From Hymenobacter latericoloratus (GTDB lineage Bacteria > Bacteroidota > Bacteroidia > Cytophagales > Hymenobacteraceae), in assembly GCF_014199535.1 (NCBI RefSeq), contig NZ_JACHNV010000008.1:107269-171268 (forward strand): a stretch of DNA of 64,000 nucleotides, given 5' to 3'. The translations under genes were made by a program, and so were the position numbers. Below the pieces are notes generated by a model. It was not told where the DNA came from. It saw only the letters and a list, made by a program, of their open reading frames with translations, and did no database searches. Positions 35,458-43,988 of the stretch are shown here, in pieces; the first letter of the stretch is position 1, and each line of letters opens with the position of its first letter.

Positions 35458-36396
35458 CTACCGGGCGCCGGTTACACGCATGGGCAGGGTATAAATCCCC
35501 TCCGAAGCCGTAATAAACAGCAGGTTGCGGTTTAGGCCGGCAAAACAAACGTTGCCGGTCCACTTCTCCGGAATGGCAATGTGCTCTATCAACTCTCCGG
35601 CCGGCGTGTACACGTGTACGCCGTCGCCCGTCAGGTACACGTTGCCTTCACTATCCAGGGTCATGCCGTCGGAGCCCTGGGCCACGAACAGCTGGCGGTT
35701 GGTAAGCTGACCCTGGGGGCCAATCTGGTAGCGGTAGGTTTGGTTGGCTTCCATATCGGCCACGTACAGCAGCCGGCCATCAGGAGTACCGATGATGCCG
35801 TTGGGCTTTTGCAGCTGGTCGTCGGCCACCAGAGGTTGCTGCTGACCCTTGGGTAGGTAATACAGTTTCTGGCCGCCCAGGCCAGGGTCGGGGGTAGTGT
35901 GGGTCCAGTAGGTGCGCTGGTAGTAGGGGTCAGTGAAATAAACGCCTGCCGTTGTGGGGTTGATCCAGAGGTCGTTGGGGCCGTTGAGACGGTGGCCTTG
36001 CACGTTGTGTAGCAGCACGGTAACGCGGCCCTGGGCGTCAATAGACCACAACTGGTTTTTCTCGTCGGCGCAGGCCAGCAGGTTGCCTTGCGCATCAAAA
36101 TAGAGGCCGTTGGCGCGGCCGGCCTTATCCAGAAAAACCGACAGCTTACCGTCGGTGCCGTATTTCCAGATCTTATTGTTGGGCTGATCGGTGAAGAACA
36201 CGTTGCCGGCTTTGTCGGTGGCCGGGCCTTCCGTGAAGGCAAACTGCCGGGCCACCAGCTGGGGCTGGGCCTGCGGAGCCCGCACGGCCCGGTGGCGAGT
36301 GCCCTGGGCTGGCCGGCGGGCGGGCAGGGCGACAAAAGCGGTGGTGAGAGCAGCGCCGGCCAGCAGCACCAGGTACCAAGCAAGACGAGAGTTCAT
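35458..36396 (-). CDS. SMP-30/gluconolactonase-like beta-propeller protein
   Basis: A 312-residue exported protein. Signal peptide or anchor about 1-25 (WYLVLLAGAALTTAFVALPA), then a six-bladed SMP-30/LRE propeller: FTEGPATDKAGNVFFTDQPN, RLNGPNDLWINP, GVYFTDPYY, KPNGIIGTPDGRLLYVAD, GSDGMTLDSEGNVYLTGDGV. Members hydrolyse sugar lactones or related compounds with a divalent metal. The precise substrate is not evident. Start chosen at 36396, just before the signal peptide. Confidence 0.9.
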   Translation of the reverse strand: MNSRLAWYLVLLAGAALTTAFVALPARRPAQGTRHRAVRAPQAQPQLVARQFAFTEGPATDKAGNVFFTDQPNNKIWKYGTDGKLSVFLDKAGRANGLYFDAQGNLLACADEKNQLWSIDAQGRVTVLLHNVQGHRLNGPNDLWINPTTAGVYFTDPYYQRTYWTHTTPDPGLGGQKLYYLPKGQQQPLVADDQLQKPNGIIGTPDGRLLYVADMEANQTYRYQIGPQGQLTNRQLFVAQGSDGMTLDSEGNVYLTGDGVHVYTPAGELIEHIAIPEKWTGNVCFAGLNRNLLFITASEGIYTLPMRVTGAR

Positions 36397-36655
36397 GCTA
36401 CCTATATATAAGGGGTCAGAGTACGAAAGGGCGGGGCCTGCGTAAGCCAGGCCGCCCCTTCTGGTACGCAAAAACAGAGAAAGAGGACCAGGGAAAAAGA
36501 AGCCACGGCCGCTGCAACGCCGTATCCCCCGGAGAGAGCCACACCGCTCCCGCGTGGTGCCAGAAAACCCGCAACAGCCCAACGGTAGCAGCCGGGCGGG
36601 GGCTAAACGTCTGGGCGGAGCCTGCGTATGCTAGGGGACTATTACTTCCTTGGCT

Positions 36656-37756
36656 ATGCTTGATTTTGCTTCTTTGTTTCGCCCCTTGGCTGAGCGCAGC
36701 CAAGTGGTATATTTTGTGTATCAGCTGGAAACCAAGGAGGTAGCCTACGTGAGTGCAGCATACGAAACGGTGCTGGGGCGCCCGCGCGAAGCCGCAAGCC
36801 AGGACCTGCCCGCCCTGCTGGCCCGCCTGCACCCCGACGACCAGTCCTATGCCGCTGCCCGGCTCGCGCACCTGCTGCAGGGCAAATTTGTGGAAGACGT
36901 GGAGTTGCGCCTGATGCCCGCCCCCGGGCGGGCGGGGCAGCCCCAGTGGCTGTGCGTTACGGTAGGGCGGGTGGAGCAGGCCCCGGGCCAGACCTACCTG
37001 AGCGGCACCGTGCAGGACATCACCCAAACCCGCGAATACATCGATAACGCCGACCGTTTCAATAAAAAGAAAAACACGACCCTCGAAATTCTCTCGCATG
37101 ATCTGGCCGGACCCTTCATCATGATCAAGCAGGTGGCGGGCTACCTGGGCGAGCGGATTGAGAGCCTGCAGGATGCCCAGCTTTCGGAGCTGCTTCATTC
37201 CATGCAAACCACCTGTCAGGATAGCATCAACCTGATTCGGGACTTCGTGGACAATGAGTTTCTGGAGTCGTCGGGGGTGAAAATGAAGCTGGAGCGCGTA
37301 AACCTGACTCCGTTACTGCAGGAGATAGTGCAGCAGTTGCAAAAACCAGAGGCGGGGCTGGGCAAGCAGTTCTCCTTTGCGGGGCCGGAAACCTGTTACC
37401 TCCACCTCGACCATAACAAGTTTATGCAGGTGGTCAACAACCTGCTCAGCAATTCCATCAAGTTCACCCCCGACGGCGGACATATCCGCACGGAGATTCA
37501 GGACCTGGGCCACGAAGTGCTGGTCATAATAAAAGACACCGGCATTGGTATTTCGAAAGAGATGCAGGATGTTCTGTTTGAGCGGTTTACGCCGGCCCGC
37601 CGGCCTGGTTTGCGGGGCGAGAAAACCACTGGCCTGGGGATGTCCATTATTAAAACCATTGTGGAGCTGCACGGGGGGCGTATCTGGTTTGAAAGCAGCG
37701 AGGACAATGGCTCCACTTTCTTTATTGCCCTACCCCGCATGGAGCCGGAAAACTAA
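36656..37756 (+). CDS. PAS-domain sensor histidine kinase
   Basis: A 366-residue cytoplasmic kinase. One PAS domain (about 10-125, FVYQLETKEVAYVSAAYETV ... SGTVQDITQTREY), a HisKA domain with ILSHDLAGPF placing the phospho-histidine at about His148, and an ATPase domain with NNLLSNSIKFTPDGG, DTGIGIS and GLGMSIIK. The SHDLAGP variant is common in bacteroidete kinases. No regulator is adjacent; the trehalase gene starts 20 bases after its stop and may share the transcript. Start taken at the ATG at 36656; TTG at 36650 is in frame. Confidence 0.92.
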   Translation: MLDFASLFRPLAERSQVVYFVYQLETKEVAYVSAAYETVLGRPREAASQDLPALLARLHPDDQSYAAARLAHLLQGKFVEDVELRLMPAPGRAGQPQWLCVTVGRVEQAPGQTYLSGTVQDITQTREYIDNADRFNKKKNTTLEILSHDLAGPFIMIKQVAGYLGERIESLQDAQLSELLHSMQTTCQDSINLIRDFVDNEFLESSGVKMKLERVNLTPLLQEIVQQLQKPEAGLGKQFSFAGPETCYLHLDHNKFMQVVNNLLSNSIKFTPDGGHIRTEIQDLGHEVLVIIKDTGIGISKEMQDVLFERFTPARRPGLRGEKTTGLGMSIIKTIVELHGGRIWFESSEDNGSTFFIALPRMEPEN

Positions 37757-37776
37757 CGCGGCCTGTCATTTTGCTC

Positions 37777-39375
37777 ATGAAGAAAGTTTTCGTTGCCTGC
37801 CTGGGCCTGCTGCTTTTATCCCGGCTGGCTGGCGCCCAGCCGGCCGGGCCGCGCAGTCCGCGGCAGTTGTTTCCCGGACTGTTTGAGGCCGTGCAGCTGG
37901 GCCGCATCTTCCCCGACAACAAGACCTTCGTGGACGCTGTACCCCTGGAGGCGCCGGCCGTAGTACTGGCCGCCTACGAGGAGCAGCGCCGCCTGCCGGG
38001 CTTCGACCTTGGCCGGTTTGTACGGGCGTATTTCCGGCTGCCAGAAACGTCGGCCTCCGGCTACCACACCCGGGTAGCAGGCGGCATCCGCCACCACCTC
38101 GATACGCTCTGGACGGTGCTGCGGCGGCCCGGCCAGGATTCGGTGGCGCCCTACTCGTCGTTGCTACCGCTGCCCCGGCCCTACGTGGTGCCCGGGGGGC
38201 GCTTCCGGGAAGTGTACTACTGGGACTCCTATTTCACGATGCTGGGCCTGCGCGTGAGTGGGCGGCCCGAGCTGATGCGGGGTATGCTCGACAACTTTGC
38301 CTTTCTGATTACCCGCTACGGCTTCGTGCCCAACGGCAACCGCACGTACTATCTCACCCGCTCTCAGCCCCCATTTTTTAGCCGCATGGTGGAGCTGCTG
38401 GCCCAGGAGCAGGGCGATACGGTGCTGCGGCGCTACCATCAGCCCCTGCTGCGGGAATACCTGTTCTGGATGGCCGGCGCCGACTCCGTGGCGGCGGGCG
38501 CGGCCTTCCGCTCGGTGGTGCGCCTGCCCGGCGGCGAAATCCTGAACCGCTACTGGGACCGGAGCGAGGAGCCGCGCGAAGAATCTTACCTGGAAGATGT
38601 AACGGCAGCCCGGCGCAGTGCCCAGCCTCCTGGCCAGTTTTACCGCAACGTGCGCGCCGCCGCGGCCTCGGGTTGGGACTTCAGCAGCCGCTGGTTTGTG
38701 CCGGGGCAGGGGCTGGAGTCCATCCGTACCACCAGCCTGGTGCCCGTCGACTTAAACTGCCTGCTGTATCAGCTGGAGCTGACGCTGGCCCGCAGCAGCC
38801 GGCTCCAGCTCGAAACGGCCGCGGCCCGCCGCTTTCAGGACCGGGCCGCCGCCCGCGCCAAGGCTCTGCAGCGCTACTGCTGGAATGCCCGCGCCGGCTG
38901 GTTTCAGGACTACGATTGGGAGCAGCGCCGCCTTGCACCGGTGCGCACGCTGGCCGGCATGTTTCCGCTGGAAAGCGGGCTGGCTACTCCGGCGCAGGCC
39001 CGCAAAGCCGCTGCCGTGCTGCGCCAGGAGTTTCTGCAAGCCGGTGGGCTGCTAACTACCCTGACTACCACGGACCAGCAGTGGGATGCACCCAATGCCT
39101 GGGCCCCGCTACAGTGGGTGGCAGTGCAGGGCCTGCTGCGCTACCAGCAGCATGAGTTGGCTGCTACAGTGGCCCGGCGCTGGATGGAGCTGAACTACCG
39201 GGTGTTTCAACGCACGGGCAAGCTTATGGAGAAGTATGATGTGGTGAATACTGCGGCGCTGGGCGGCGGTGGCGAGTACCCGCTGCAGGACGGATTCGGC
39301 TGGACCAACGGAGTGCTGCTGGACTTGTTGCAGCGCTACCCTGCCCCCACTCAGGAGCCCGCGGGCGGGGAGTAA
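37777..39375 (+). CDS. treA: Periplasmic trehalase (GH37)
   Basis: A 532-residue alpha,alpha-trehalase that splits trehalose into two glucoses. Signal peptide about 1-20 (VACLGLLLLSRLAGAQ) sends it to the periplasm. GH37 signature 1 PGGRFREVYYWDSY and signature 2 QQWDAPNAWAPLQ are both present; the catalytic aspartate is in SGWDFSSRW and the glutamate in LMEKYDVV. The glycine-rich GGGGEYPLQDGFGWTNG block is typical. It follows the sensor kinase by 20 bases. Start at the ATG at 37777. Confidence 0.95.
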   Translation: MKKVFVACLGLLLLSRLAGAQPAGPRSPRQLFPGLFEAVQLGRIFPDNKTFVDAVPLEAPAVVLAAYEEQRRLPGFDLGRFVRAYFRLPETSASGYHTRVAGGIRHHLDTLWTVLRRPGQDSVAPYSSLLPLPRPYVVPGGRFREVYYWDSYFTMLGLRVSGRPELMRGMLDNFAFLITRYGFVPNGNRTYYLTRSQPPFFSRMVELLAQEQGDTVLRRYHQPLLREYLFWMAGADSVAAGAAFRSVVRLPGGEILNRYWDRSEEPREESYLEDVTAARRSAQPPGQFYRNVRAAAASGWDFSSRWFVPGQGLESIRTTSLVPVDLNCLLYQLELTLARSSRLQLETAAARRFQDRAAARAKALQRYCWNARAGWFQDYDWEQRRLAPVRTLAGMFPLESGLATPAQARKAAAVLRQEFLQAGGLLTTLTTTDQQWDAPNAWAPLQWVAVQGLLRYQQHELAATVARRWMELNYRVFQRTGKLMEKYDVVNTAALGGGGEYPLQDGFGWTNGVLLDLLQRYPAPTQEPAGGE

Positions 39376-39494
39376 GAGCCGAAGCTGGCAGAAACCGGAG
39401 CAGACGTTGTGAACATGAGTTGCGGGGCCACCCTGAACCAAGCGGCGAAGCAGCCGTTCAAACGAGGTAATTCCACCTGATTTTCTTCCCGATT

Positions 39495-40163
39495 ATGTGC
39501 GGCCGTTATACCGTTACTCCGCCCGTTGCGGCACTGGAAGCCCGCTTCGAAGCCTCTTTCGCTGGTTCTTCCGCTGTTCCTACCTACAACGCTGCGCCCT
39601 CGCAGCAACTACCGGTTATCCTGAACACGGAGCCAGGGCGTATTCAGCTGCTCCAGTGGGGACTGTTGCCGGGCTGGGTGCGCGACGTGCAGAAAGCCCC
39701 GCGCCCCATTAATGCCCGCGCCGAAACCCTCTCCGAAAAACCGTCCTTCCGTACCCTGCTGCAGCGCCGGCGCGCCCTAGTACTGGCCGACAGCTTTTAT
39801 GAGTGGCAAGCTACCACCCGCGGCAAAGTGCCGCATCGTATTCTGCTTGCTTCCGAAGAGCCGTTTGCTTTTGCCGGCCTCTGGGATGAGTGGCTTAACC
39901 GGGATACCGGCGAGGTGCACCCTACCTTCACCATCATCACCACGGCCCCGAACAGCCTGATGGCGCCCATCCACAACCGCATGCCCGTGCTGTTGCCGGG
40001 GCGCGAAGCGGAGCTGGCCTGGCTGGATGACGGGCTGGGCATGGCTGGCCACCAGGAGCTGCTCCGGCCTTACGCCCCCGATGCTATGCGGGAGTATGTA
40101 GTGAGCCCGCTGATAAACTCGCCTGCCCATAACGAGCCGGCCGTGCTGTTGCCCGCTGCCTAA
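39495..40163 (+). CDS. SOS response-associated peptidase (YedK/HMCES)
   Basis: A 222-residue SRAP protein that covalently links to abasic sites in single-stranded DNA and so shields them. The essential Cys2 (MCGRYT), Asn in PINARAETL, Glu in DSFYEWQ and His in PIHNRMPVLL are all present. The last codons and the stop lie within the left arm of its own terminator hairpin. Monocistronic. No LexA-like site was recognised upstream. Confidence 0.95.
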   Translation: MCGRYTVTPPVAALEARFEASFAGSSAVPTYNAAPSQQLPVILNTEPGRIQLLQWGLLPGWVRDVQKAPRPINARAETLSEKPSFRTLLQRRRALVLADSFYEWQATTRGKVPHRILLASEEPFAFAGLWDEWLNRDTGEVHPTFTIITTAPNSLMAPIHNRMPVLLPGREAELAWLDDGLGMAGHQELLRPYAPDAMREYVVSPLINSPAHNEPAVLLPAA

Positions 40164-40191
40164 GCAGCAGAAGCAACAGCACGGCCGGCTC
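40134..40191 (+). terminator. Long hairpin overlapping the YedK stop codon
   Basis: A perfect 19-bp stem (40134-40152 with 40173-40191) with an inner GCTGC/GCAGC extension. The left arm encodes the last residues of the protein; the stop codon is in the inner loop. No T run follows. Confidence 0.7.
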
Positions 40192-40218
40192 ATTGTGCGC
40201 AGGAAAGGTAAGTGCTGA

Positions 40219-40425
40219 CTAAGAGCGGAAAAGCTCGTTGCGCCGCAAGGCTCGCTCGTAGGGCAGCACGGGCGGACGACGCTTTTTGGCGGGAAGAAGC
40301 TTGCTAAACCAGCCCGATTTCTGCCGAACCCGATTGGCTGGCTCCGGAGCTGCTGCCTGCGCCGTTTCGGTAGCCGTAAGTACCACGGTAATCAGTAAGG
40401 CGGAGGAAGCGAGTAGGGCTTTCAT
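40219..40425 (-). CDS. Small secreted cationic protein
   Basis: A 68-residue secreted protein: signal peptide about 1-24 (SALLITVVLTATETAQA), then a short Pro-rich linker and a basic tail (LLPAKKRRPPVLPYERALRR). It shares the layout of 40635-40856: signal, spacer, KKRR motif, Tyr, then Arg-rich end. No family recognised. Confidence 0.6.
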   Translation of the reverse strand: MKALLASSALLITVVLTATETAQAAAPEPANRVRQKSGWFSKLLPAKKRRPPVLPYERALRRNELFRS

Positions 40426-40570
40426 GGTATTATGTCGTTATATAATTGAAGTCATTGACAATCTTAGCTCATTTATTTTGTTTATTCAATATATACTATG
40501 AAAATGATTAAGATATGTACAAGAAAAAGCAGGCAGATAACTAATTGTGAATAGCTGCCTCCACAGAAAA

Positions 40571-40606
40571 AGCGCCTGACTCGCAGTGGTTTGCGAGTCA
40601 GGCGCT
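40571..40606 (-). terminator. Terminator of the 40635-40856 gene
   Basis: AGCGCCTGACTCGCA pairs with its exact complement across a 6-base loop, with T and A runs on either side. Confidence 0.85.
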
Positions 40607-40634
40607 GCTGTTTTTCGGAACGGCTTCACCAGTT

Positions 40635-40856
40635 CTACCGATGCCGACGCATGTTCCGGCGATAGGCGGGCACTACACGCCGCTTCTTGCGCTTGATCCA
40701 GCCCCCACGACCGGCTGCGCCTGCGTCGGTGGTGAGCGTGGGAACTGCAGTGGTGCTGATGGGACGGCTCTCAGTTTCTGGCGAGGCAGAGGCGGCTACG
40801 GCGTCGGTGCCCAGTAGCAGGGCAATTCCCAGGAATGCGAAAGTAGTTGTCTTCAT
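40635..40856 (-). CDS. Small secreted cationic protein
   Basis: A 73-residue secreted protein: signal peptide about 1-22 (FAFLGIALLLGTDAVAA), a Ser/Thr-rich spacer, then GRGGWIKRKKRRVVPAYRRN and an Arg/His end. Layout parallels 40219-40425, though identity is low. The basic C-terminus could bind the outer membrane surface, nucleic acid or act as an antimicrobial peptide; all inference. It is separated from its neighbour by a terminator. Confidence 0.6.
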   Translation of the reverse strand: MKTTTFAFLGIALLLGTDAVAASASPETESRPISTTAVPTLTTDAGAAGRGGWIKRKKRRVVPAYRRNMRRHR

Positions 40857-40940
40857 AACGCAGGCAATATTCGTTTGACTTAATACAATTATAAAGTAAA
40901 TTATTTATATAAAAAACCATATTAACAAAAGGGTAATAAA

Positions 40941-40966
40941 AAAGCTCCTCATGGTTGAGGAGCTTT
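40941..40966 (-). terminator. Terminator of the 40990-41247 gene
   Basis: AAAGCTCCTCA pairs with TGAGGAGCTTT around a 4-base loop; a T run follows on the minus strand. Confidence 0.85.
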
Positions 40967-40989
40967 ATAGAGGTAGGAGGGGGTAGCAG

Positions 40990-41247
40990 TTACGCCGCCT
41001 CTTCCTGGTCGGTATCCATAGCACGGGCGGCTACCAGTACGGCTACGCTGGCTACTACCGCAATACCCACAATCAGTTGGGTGGGCGTAAAGCGCTTGGT
41101 TACTTTGCGCAGCAGCTGCCCGCCGTTCTTCAGCAGGTCATCCAGCTGGTCGTGCTCACCCTGGAATACCTTGTAGGCGCTTTGCAGGGTGTTAATGATT
41201 TCCTCGGGGGCAATTTTTTCGATTTCCTGGGGCAATTGAGAGCTCAT
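40990..41247 (-). CDS. Small C-terminally anchored membrane protein
   Basis: An 85-residue protein. An amphipathic helical part (about 1-55, LPQEIEKIAPEEIINTLQSA, DQLDDLLKNGGQLLRKVTKR) is followed by one transmembrane helix (about 56-76, LIVGIAVVASVAVLVAARA) and an acidic end. It resembles small DUF883-like or YqjD-like membrane proteins in layout but I cannot assign it firmly. Start chosen at 41247; the frame extends upstream without homology. Confidence 0.65.
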   Translation of the reverse strand: MSSQLPQEIEKIAPEEIINTLQSAYKVFQGEHDQLDDLLKNGGQLLRKVTKRFTPTQLIVGIAVVASVAVLVAARAMDTDQEEAA

Positions 41248-41423
41248 AGCAGGCAAGTAAGAAACAGTGAAGGAAGTATCGGGAGAGTGGTGGCACAACC
41301 ACCGAAAGCCTCTACGGAAGACACCAGGTTTTTGATATAGTTGAGGCCGGAAATCCTGCATTAGCCGCCAGCTACTACCCCTGCGCCAACCCGCAAGCCC
41401 CGGACCGGAAAGTTGTCTTTCAC

Positions 41424-41453
41424 GCAAAAGCCCCGCCGGAGGGCGGGGCTTTC
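41424..41453 (-). terminator. Terminator of the protease gene
   Basis: GC-rich 8-12 bp stem (AAGCCCCGCC with GGCGGGGCTT) downstream of the gene at 41495-42682. Confidence 0.8.
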
Positions 41454-41494
41454 GTGCAGAAACCAAGTGGCGCAAAACGTTGCCGCTGGACAGG

Positions 41495-42682
41495 TTACTC
41501 GTACACTTTCACCACGAAAACATAATCCTGTAGCTTCCGGATCTGCTGGGGCCGGGAAGTGCCGGCCAGCTGGTTGGCCCGGGGCAGGTTGTACGACTGG
41601 CCAGCGCCGGCGGCGCTTAGCGAGTCAACCAGTCGCATCAGGTACGACGACTTGGTGGCAAAGGCGGCGCTTTGCACATCCATCTGCCGGCCGCTGATTA
41701 CGCCAATCAGGTTACCTCGGTCATCAAGCAAGGGGCCGCCCGAGTTGCCCGGGTTTACCGGAATGCTGATCTGGTAGAAGCCCGTGTCGCCCTCGAAGCC
41801 GGAGCGGGCGCTCAGCGAGCCATCGTTGAATACGAGGTCTTCGCGGGGGTAGCCCAGAGTGTACACCTTCTCACCCAGGTCAGACTGGCCCCGCTTAAAG
41901 GAGTAGGGCAGGCGGCCAAAGCCCTTGAACGATTTGTCCTTGATCTGAAGAATAGCCAGGTCGTGGGCTACATCGGTAAACACCGGTTCGGCGCGGAAAC
42001 GCTGCCGGTCGCGGCCTTCAATCAGTAAGGAGTCGGCCCCCTGGATTACGTGGTAGCTGGTCACCAAGTAGCCATCGGCGGTGAGGGCGAAGCCCGTGCC
42101 GCTGAACTTGCCCGGATTTACTTTCTCCGGCTGAGCTTCTATCTGGTTGAGGGTTCGGTTCATGGAGCGTTGGGTGCGCTTAATGCGCTCCACCTCGCGG
42201 CGCAGGACGGTGTACCCGTACAACGACGACTTCTGGGAGGCGCGCCACCACTCCAGGCCCAGCAGGGTGGCAAACACGGCCATAATGGCCACCGAGGCGG
42301 CCACCATCATGGTGGCGCGGTGGCCCTGCCAGAAGGCCCGCAGCTTTTCCTCGGTGCGCGAAATGCGCAGCATGGGCCGGGGGGCCTGGCCGCTGGCAAA
42401 CCGCTCGTGCCGCTCGTCTTCCTCGGCTACTTTGGCCAGCGGAGTCAGGCGCACGGCCTGCTCGGCCTCCATATCGGCGTGGATGGCGTGCAGCTTGCGG
42501 CGCAGGGCCAGGCGCCGACCGTAGGCCGTAAGCGTACCCGTAAGCGTTTCAAACTCCTGCAGGCGTTGTTCCAGCACCGGGTCAGCCGCGAGGCGGCGTT
42601 CCAGCGCCGCGCGCTCCTCGTCGGGCAGGGTGCCCGCGCGGTAAGCGTCAAATAAGGCGTAATAGTCGGCTTCGGTTTTCAT
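41495..42682 (-). CDS. Membrane-anchored trypsin-like serine protease with anti-sigma-like N-terminus
   Basis: A 395-residue protein. Residues 1-120 are helical and charged (YYALFDAYRAGTLPDEERAA ...) and resemble the cytoplasmic domain of bacteroidete anti-sigma factors, without zinc ligands. One transmembrane helix spans about 123-146. The periplasmic part is a HtrA-like S1C protease with His211 (SYHVIQG), Asp241 (AHDLAIL) and Ser314 (NPGNSGGPL). No PDZ domain. It follows the sigma factor gene (start at 43339) by 72 bases, on the same strand. The two are probably an operon, so the protein may both hold the sigma factor at the membrane and sense periplasmic stress; that is inference. Confidence 0.88.
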   Translation of the reverse strand: MKTEADYYALFDAYRAGTLPDEERAALERRLAADPVLEQRLQEFETLTGTLTAYGRRLALRRKLHAIHADMEAEQAVRLTPLAKVAEEDERHERFASGQAPRPMLRISRTEEKLRAFWQGHRATMMVAASVAIMAVFATLLGLEWWRASQKSSLYGYTVLRREVERIKRTQRSMNRTLNQIEAQPEKVNPGKFSGTGFALTADGYLVTSYHVIQGADSLLIEGRDRQRFRAEPVFTDVAHDLAILQIKDKSFKGFGRLPYSFKRGQSDLGEKVYTLGYPREDLVFNDGSLSARSGFEGDTGFYQISIPVNPGNSGGPLLDDRGNLIGVISGRQMDVQSAAFATKSSYLMRLVDSLSAAGAGQSYNLPRANQLAGTSRPQQIRKLQDYVFVVKVYE

Positions 42683-42754
42683 GTCCGGGGGGAGCAGTCA
42701 GCACCGGCAAGCGGGGCAGTGCGCCCCAAGCTTCCCTAGTGCTAACCACTGGGG

Positions 42755-43339
42755 CTAAGTCTCGTGTTCCTGGTACTGGCTGAAAAACAGTTTTTTAAGC
42801 CGCACCAGGCACTTGTATTTTTGATTCTTGGCGTTGTCGGCGTTGGTGTAGCCAAACTCGGCCGTAAGCTGCTGCATCGATTTATCGAGCAGGTAAAATC
42901 CTTCCAAAAGCGAGCGGCAGGGCTCCCCGATGCGCTCCAGAGCCTGGCTCATGGTGCCCAGCTGCCGGTCGCGCTCCTCGGCTACTTCCAGATCGGCTTC
43001 GGCGCCGGTCTCGAGGTAGGGCTCGTGGTCATCGAGGCGGCCGCCGAAGCGGGTTTTCTCGGTGAGCCGTTTCAGCCAGAGGCGGCGACACACGGCGTAG
43101 AGGTAAGTTTTGATCTGGCAGCTCAGCTCCAGGGAGCCTTCGCGTACCTTTTCATAAAATACCATCACGCCCTCCTGATACACGTCCTTGGCTTCGTCCT
43201 CGGTGCCGCTGTTCTGCAGCACGTAGTGCGAAATCATGGGGAAGTGCAGCCGGTAGAGCTGCGCCAGCGCCCGGTCGTCGTCGCGGCGGATGGCCGCCAC
43301 AAATTCCTCGTCGGTGTAGGCAGGTTGTCCCTTACCCAT
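42755..43339 (-). CDS. RNA polymerase sigma-70 family (ECF-type) factor
   Basis: A 194-residue ECF-like sigma factor. Region 2 (about 20-95) has YRLHFPMISHYVLQNSGTED, AKDVYQEGVMVFYEKV and YLYAVCRRLWLKRL. Region 4 (about 125-185) has SLLEGFYLLDKSMQQLTAEF and GYTNADNAKNQKYKCLVRLK, a slightly unusual HTH. It is followed by the membrane-anchored protease, its probable regulator. A 9-bp inverted repeat and a candidate -7 element (TAGGTTTG on the minus strand, 43458-43465) lie upstream. Confidence 0.92.
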   Translation of the reverse strand: MGKGQPAYTDEEFVAAIRRDDDRALAQLYRLHFPMISHYVLQNSGTEDEAKDVYQEGVMVFYEKVREGSLELSCQIKTYLYAVCRRLWLKRLTEKTRFGGRLDDHEPYLETGAEADLEVAEERDRQLGTMSQALERIGEPCRSLLEGFYLLDKSMQQLTAEFGYTNADNAKNQKYKCLVRLKKLFFSQYQEHET

Positions 43340-43372
43340 TCGCTTTGTTGATTAATACGGTGAGCCCCGCGG

Positions 43373-43412
43373 GGTAACCCAGCGAAAAAATATTTTCTAC
43401 GGTTGGGTTACC
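43373..43412. promoter_or_regulatory. Inverted repeat in the divergent sigma factor/lipoprotein promoter region
   Basis: GGTAACCCA at 43373-43381 and TGGGTTACC at 43404-43412, arms 31 bases apart start to start (about three helical turns). It lies between the sigma factor gene and a divergent lipoprotein gene, so it may be an operator for either. Confidence 0.4.
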
Positions 43413-43473
43413 ATTCGCTTTTGCCGGTATGAAGGGCGTTTTTCGGACAAAATTTTTCAAACCTACTACCAAA

Positions 43474-43728
43474 ATGAAGAACCTCCTGAAGGTATCCGCT
43501 CTGGCCGTTGTTTTCGCTGCTACCCTCGTTTCGTGCGAGTCGAAGAAGGCTGAAGAAACCACTACTTCGACCGAAACCACTTCGGTAGAAGCTACGGCTC
43601 CGGCTACCACCGATTCTACGGGTGCTGCTGCTACCACCGACACCACGGCTGCTGCTGCTACCACCACCGAGGCTGCTCCCGCTACCACGGAAGCTACCAC
43701 CACTACCACTGCTACCGAGCAGAAGTAA
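43474..43728 (+). CDS. Thr/Ala-rich small lipoprotein
   Basis: An 84-residue lipoprotein: MKNLLKVSALAVVFAATLVS then the lipobox cysteine and ESKKAEE. The mature part is almost wholly Thr, Ala, Glu and Ser (TTTEAAPATTEATTTTTATE), so it is disordered. Divergent from the sigma factor gene and followed by a terminator. Start chosen at 43474, directly before the signal. Function unknown; possibly a target of the sigma factor. Confidence 0.75.
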   Translation: MKNLLKVSALAVVFAATLVSCESKKAEETTTSTETTSVEATAPATTDSTGAAATTDTTAAAATTTEAAPATTEATTTTTATEQK

Positions 43729-43761
43729 TTACGCGCCGGTTTGGCCGGTACGTTTTTCCCG

Positions 43762-43797
43762 AAGCCCGAGTTCCGCACCGCGGAGCTCGGGCTTTTT
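43762..43797 (+). terminator. Terminator of the Thr-rich lipoprotein gene
   Basis: AAGCCCGAG with GCTCGGGCTT, extended by TCCG/CGGA pairs, and five T. Confidence 0.8.
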
Positions 43798-43988
43798 GCT
43801 GTCAGGCCGCCTGAGCGCGGTTCTTGAGCGCGGGGCGCAGCTTTAGGCAAGGATAACTAGCTGATCAATAGTGAAAAGCATGGGACTGAAGCGCCCGTTC
43901 CTGTACGCACATCAGGCCCTGATTTTGGCGTAACATAGTTCGGGGGGTGGATAGCCATTAAGAGGGAATGAAGCCCTGCTGCGGCCGC

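Noticed and set aside
35275..35535. 86-codon plus-strand frame between two genes
   Set aside because: It overlaps the 3' end of the SMP-30 gene and shows no domain or promoter.
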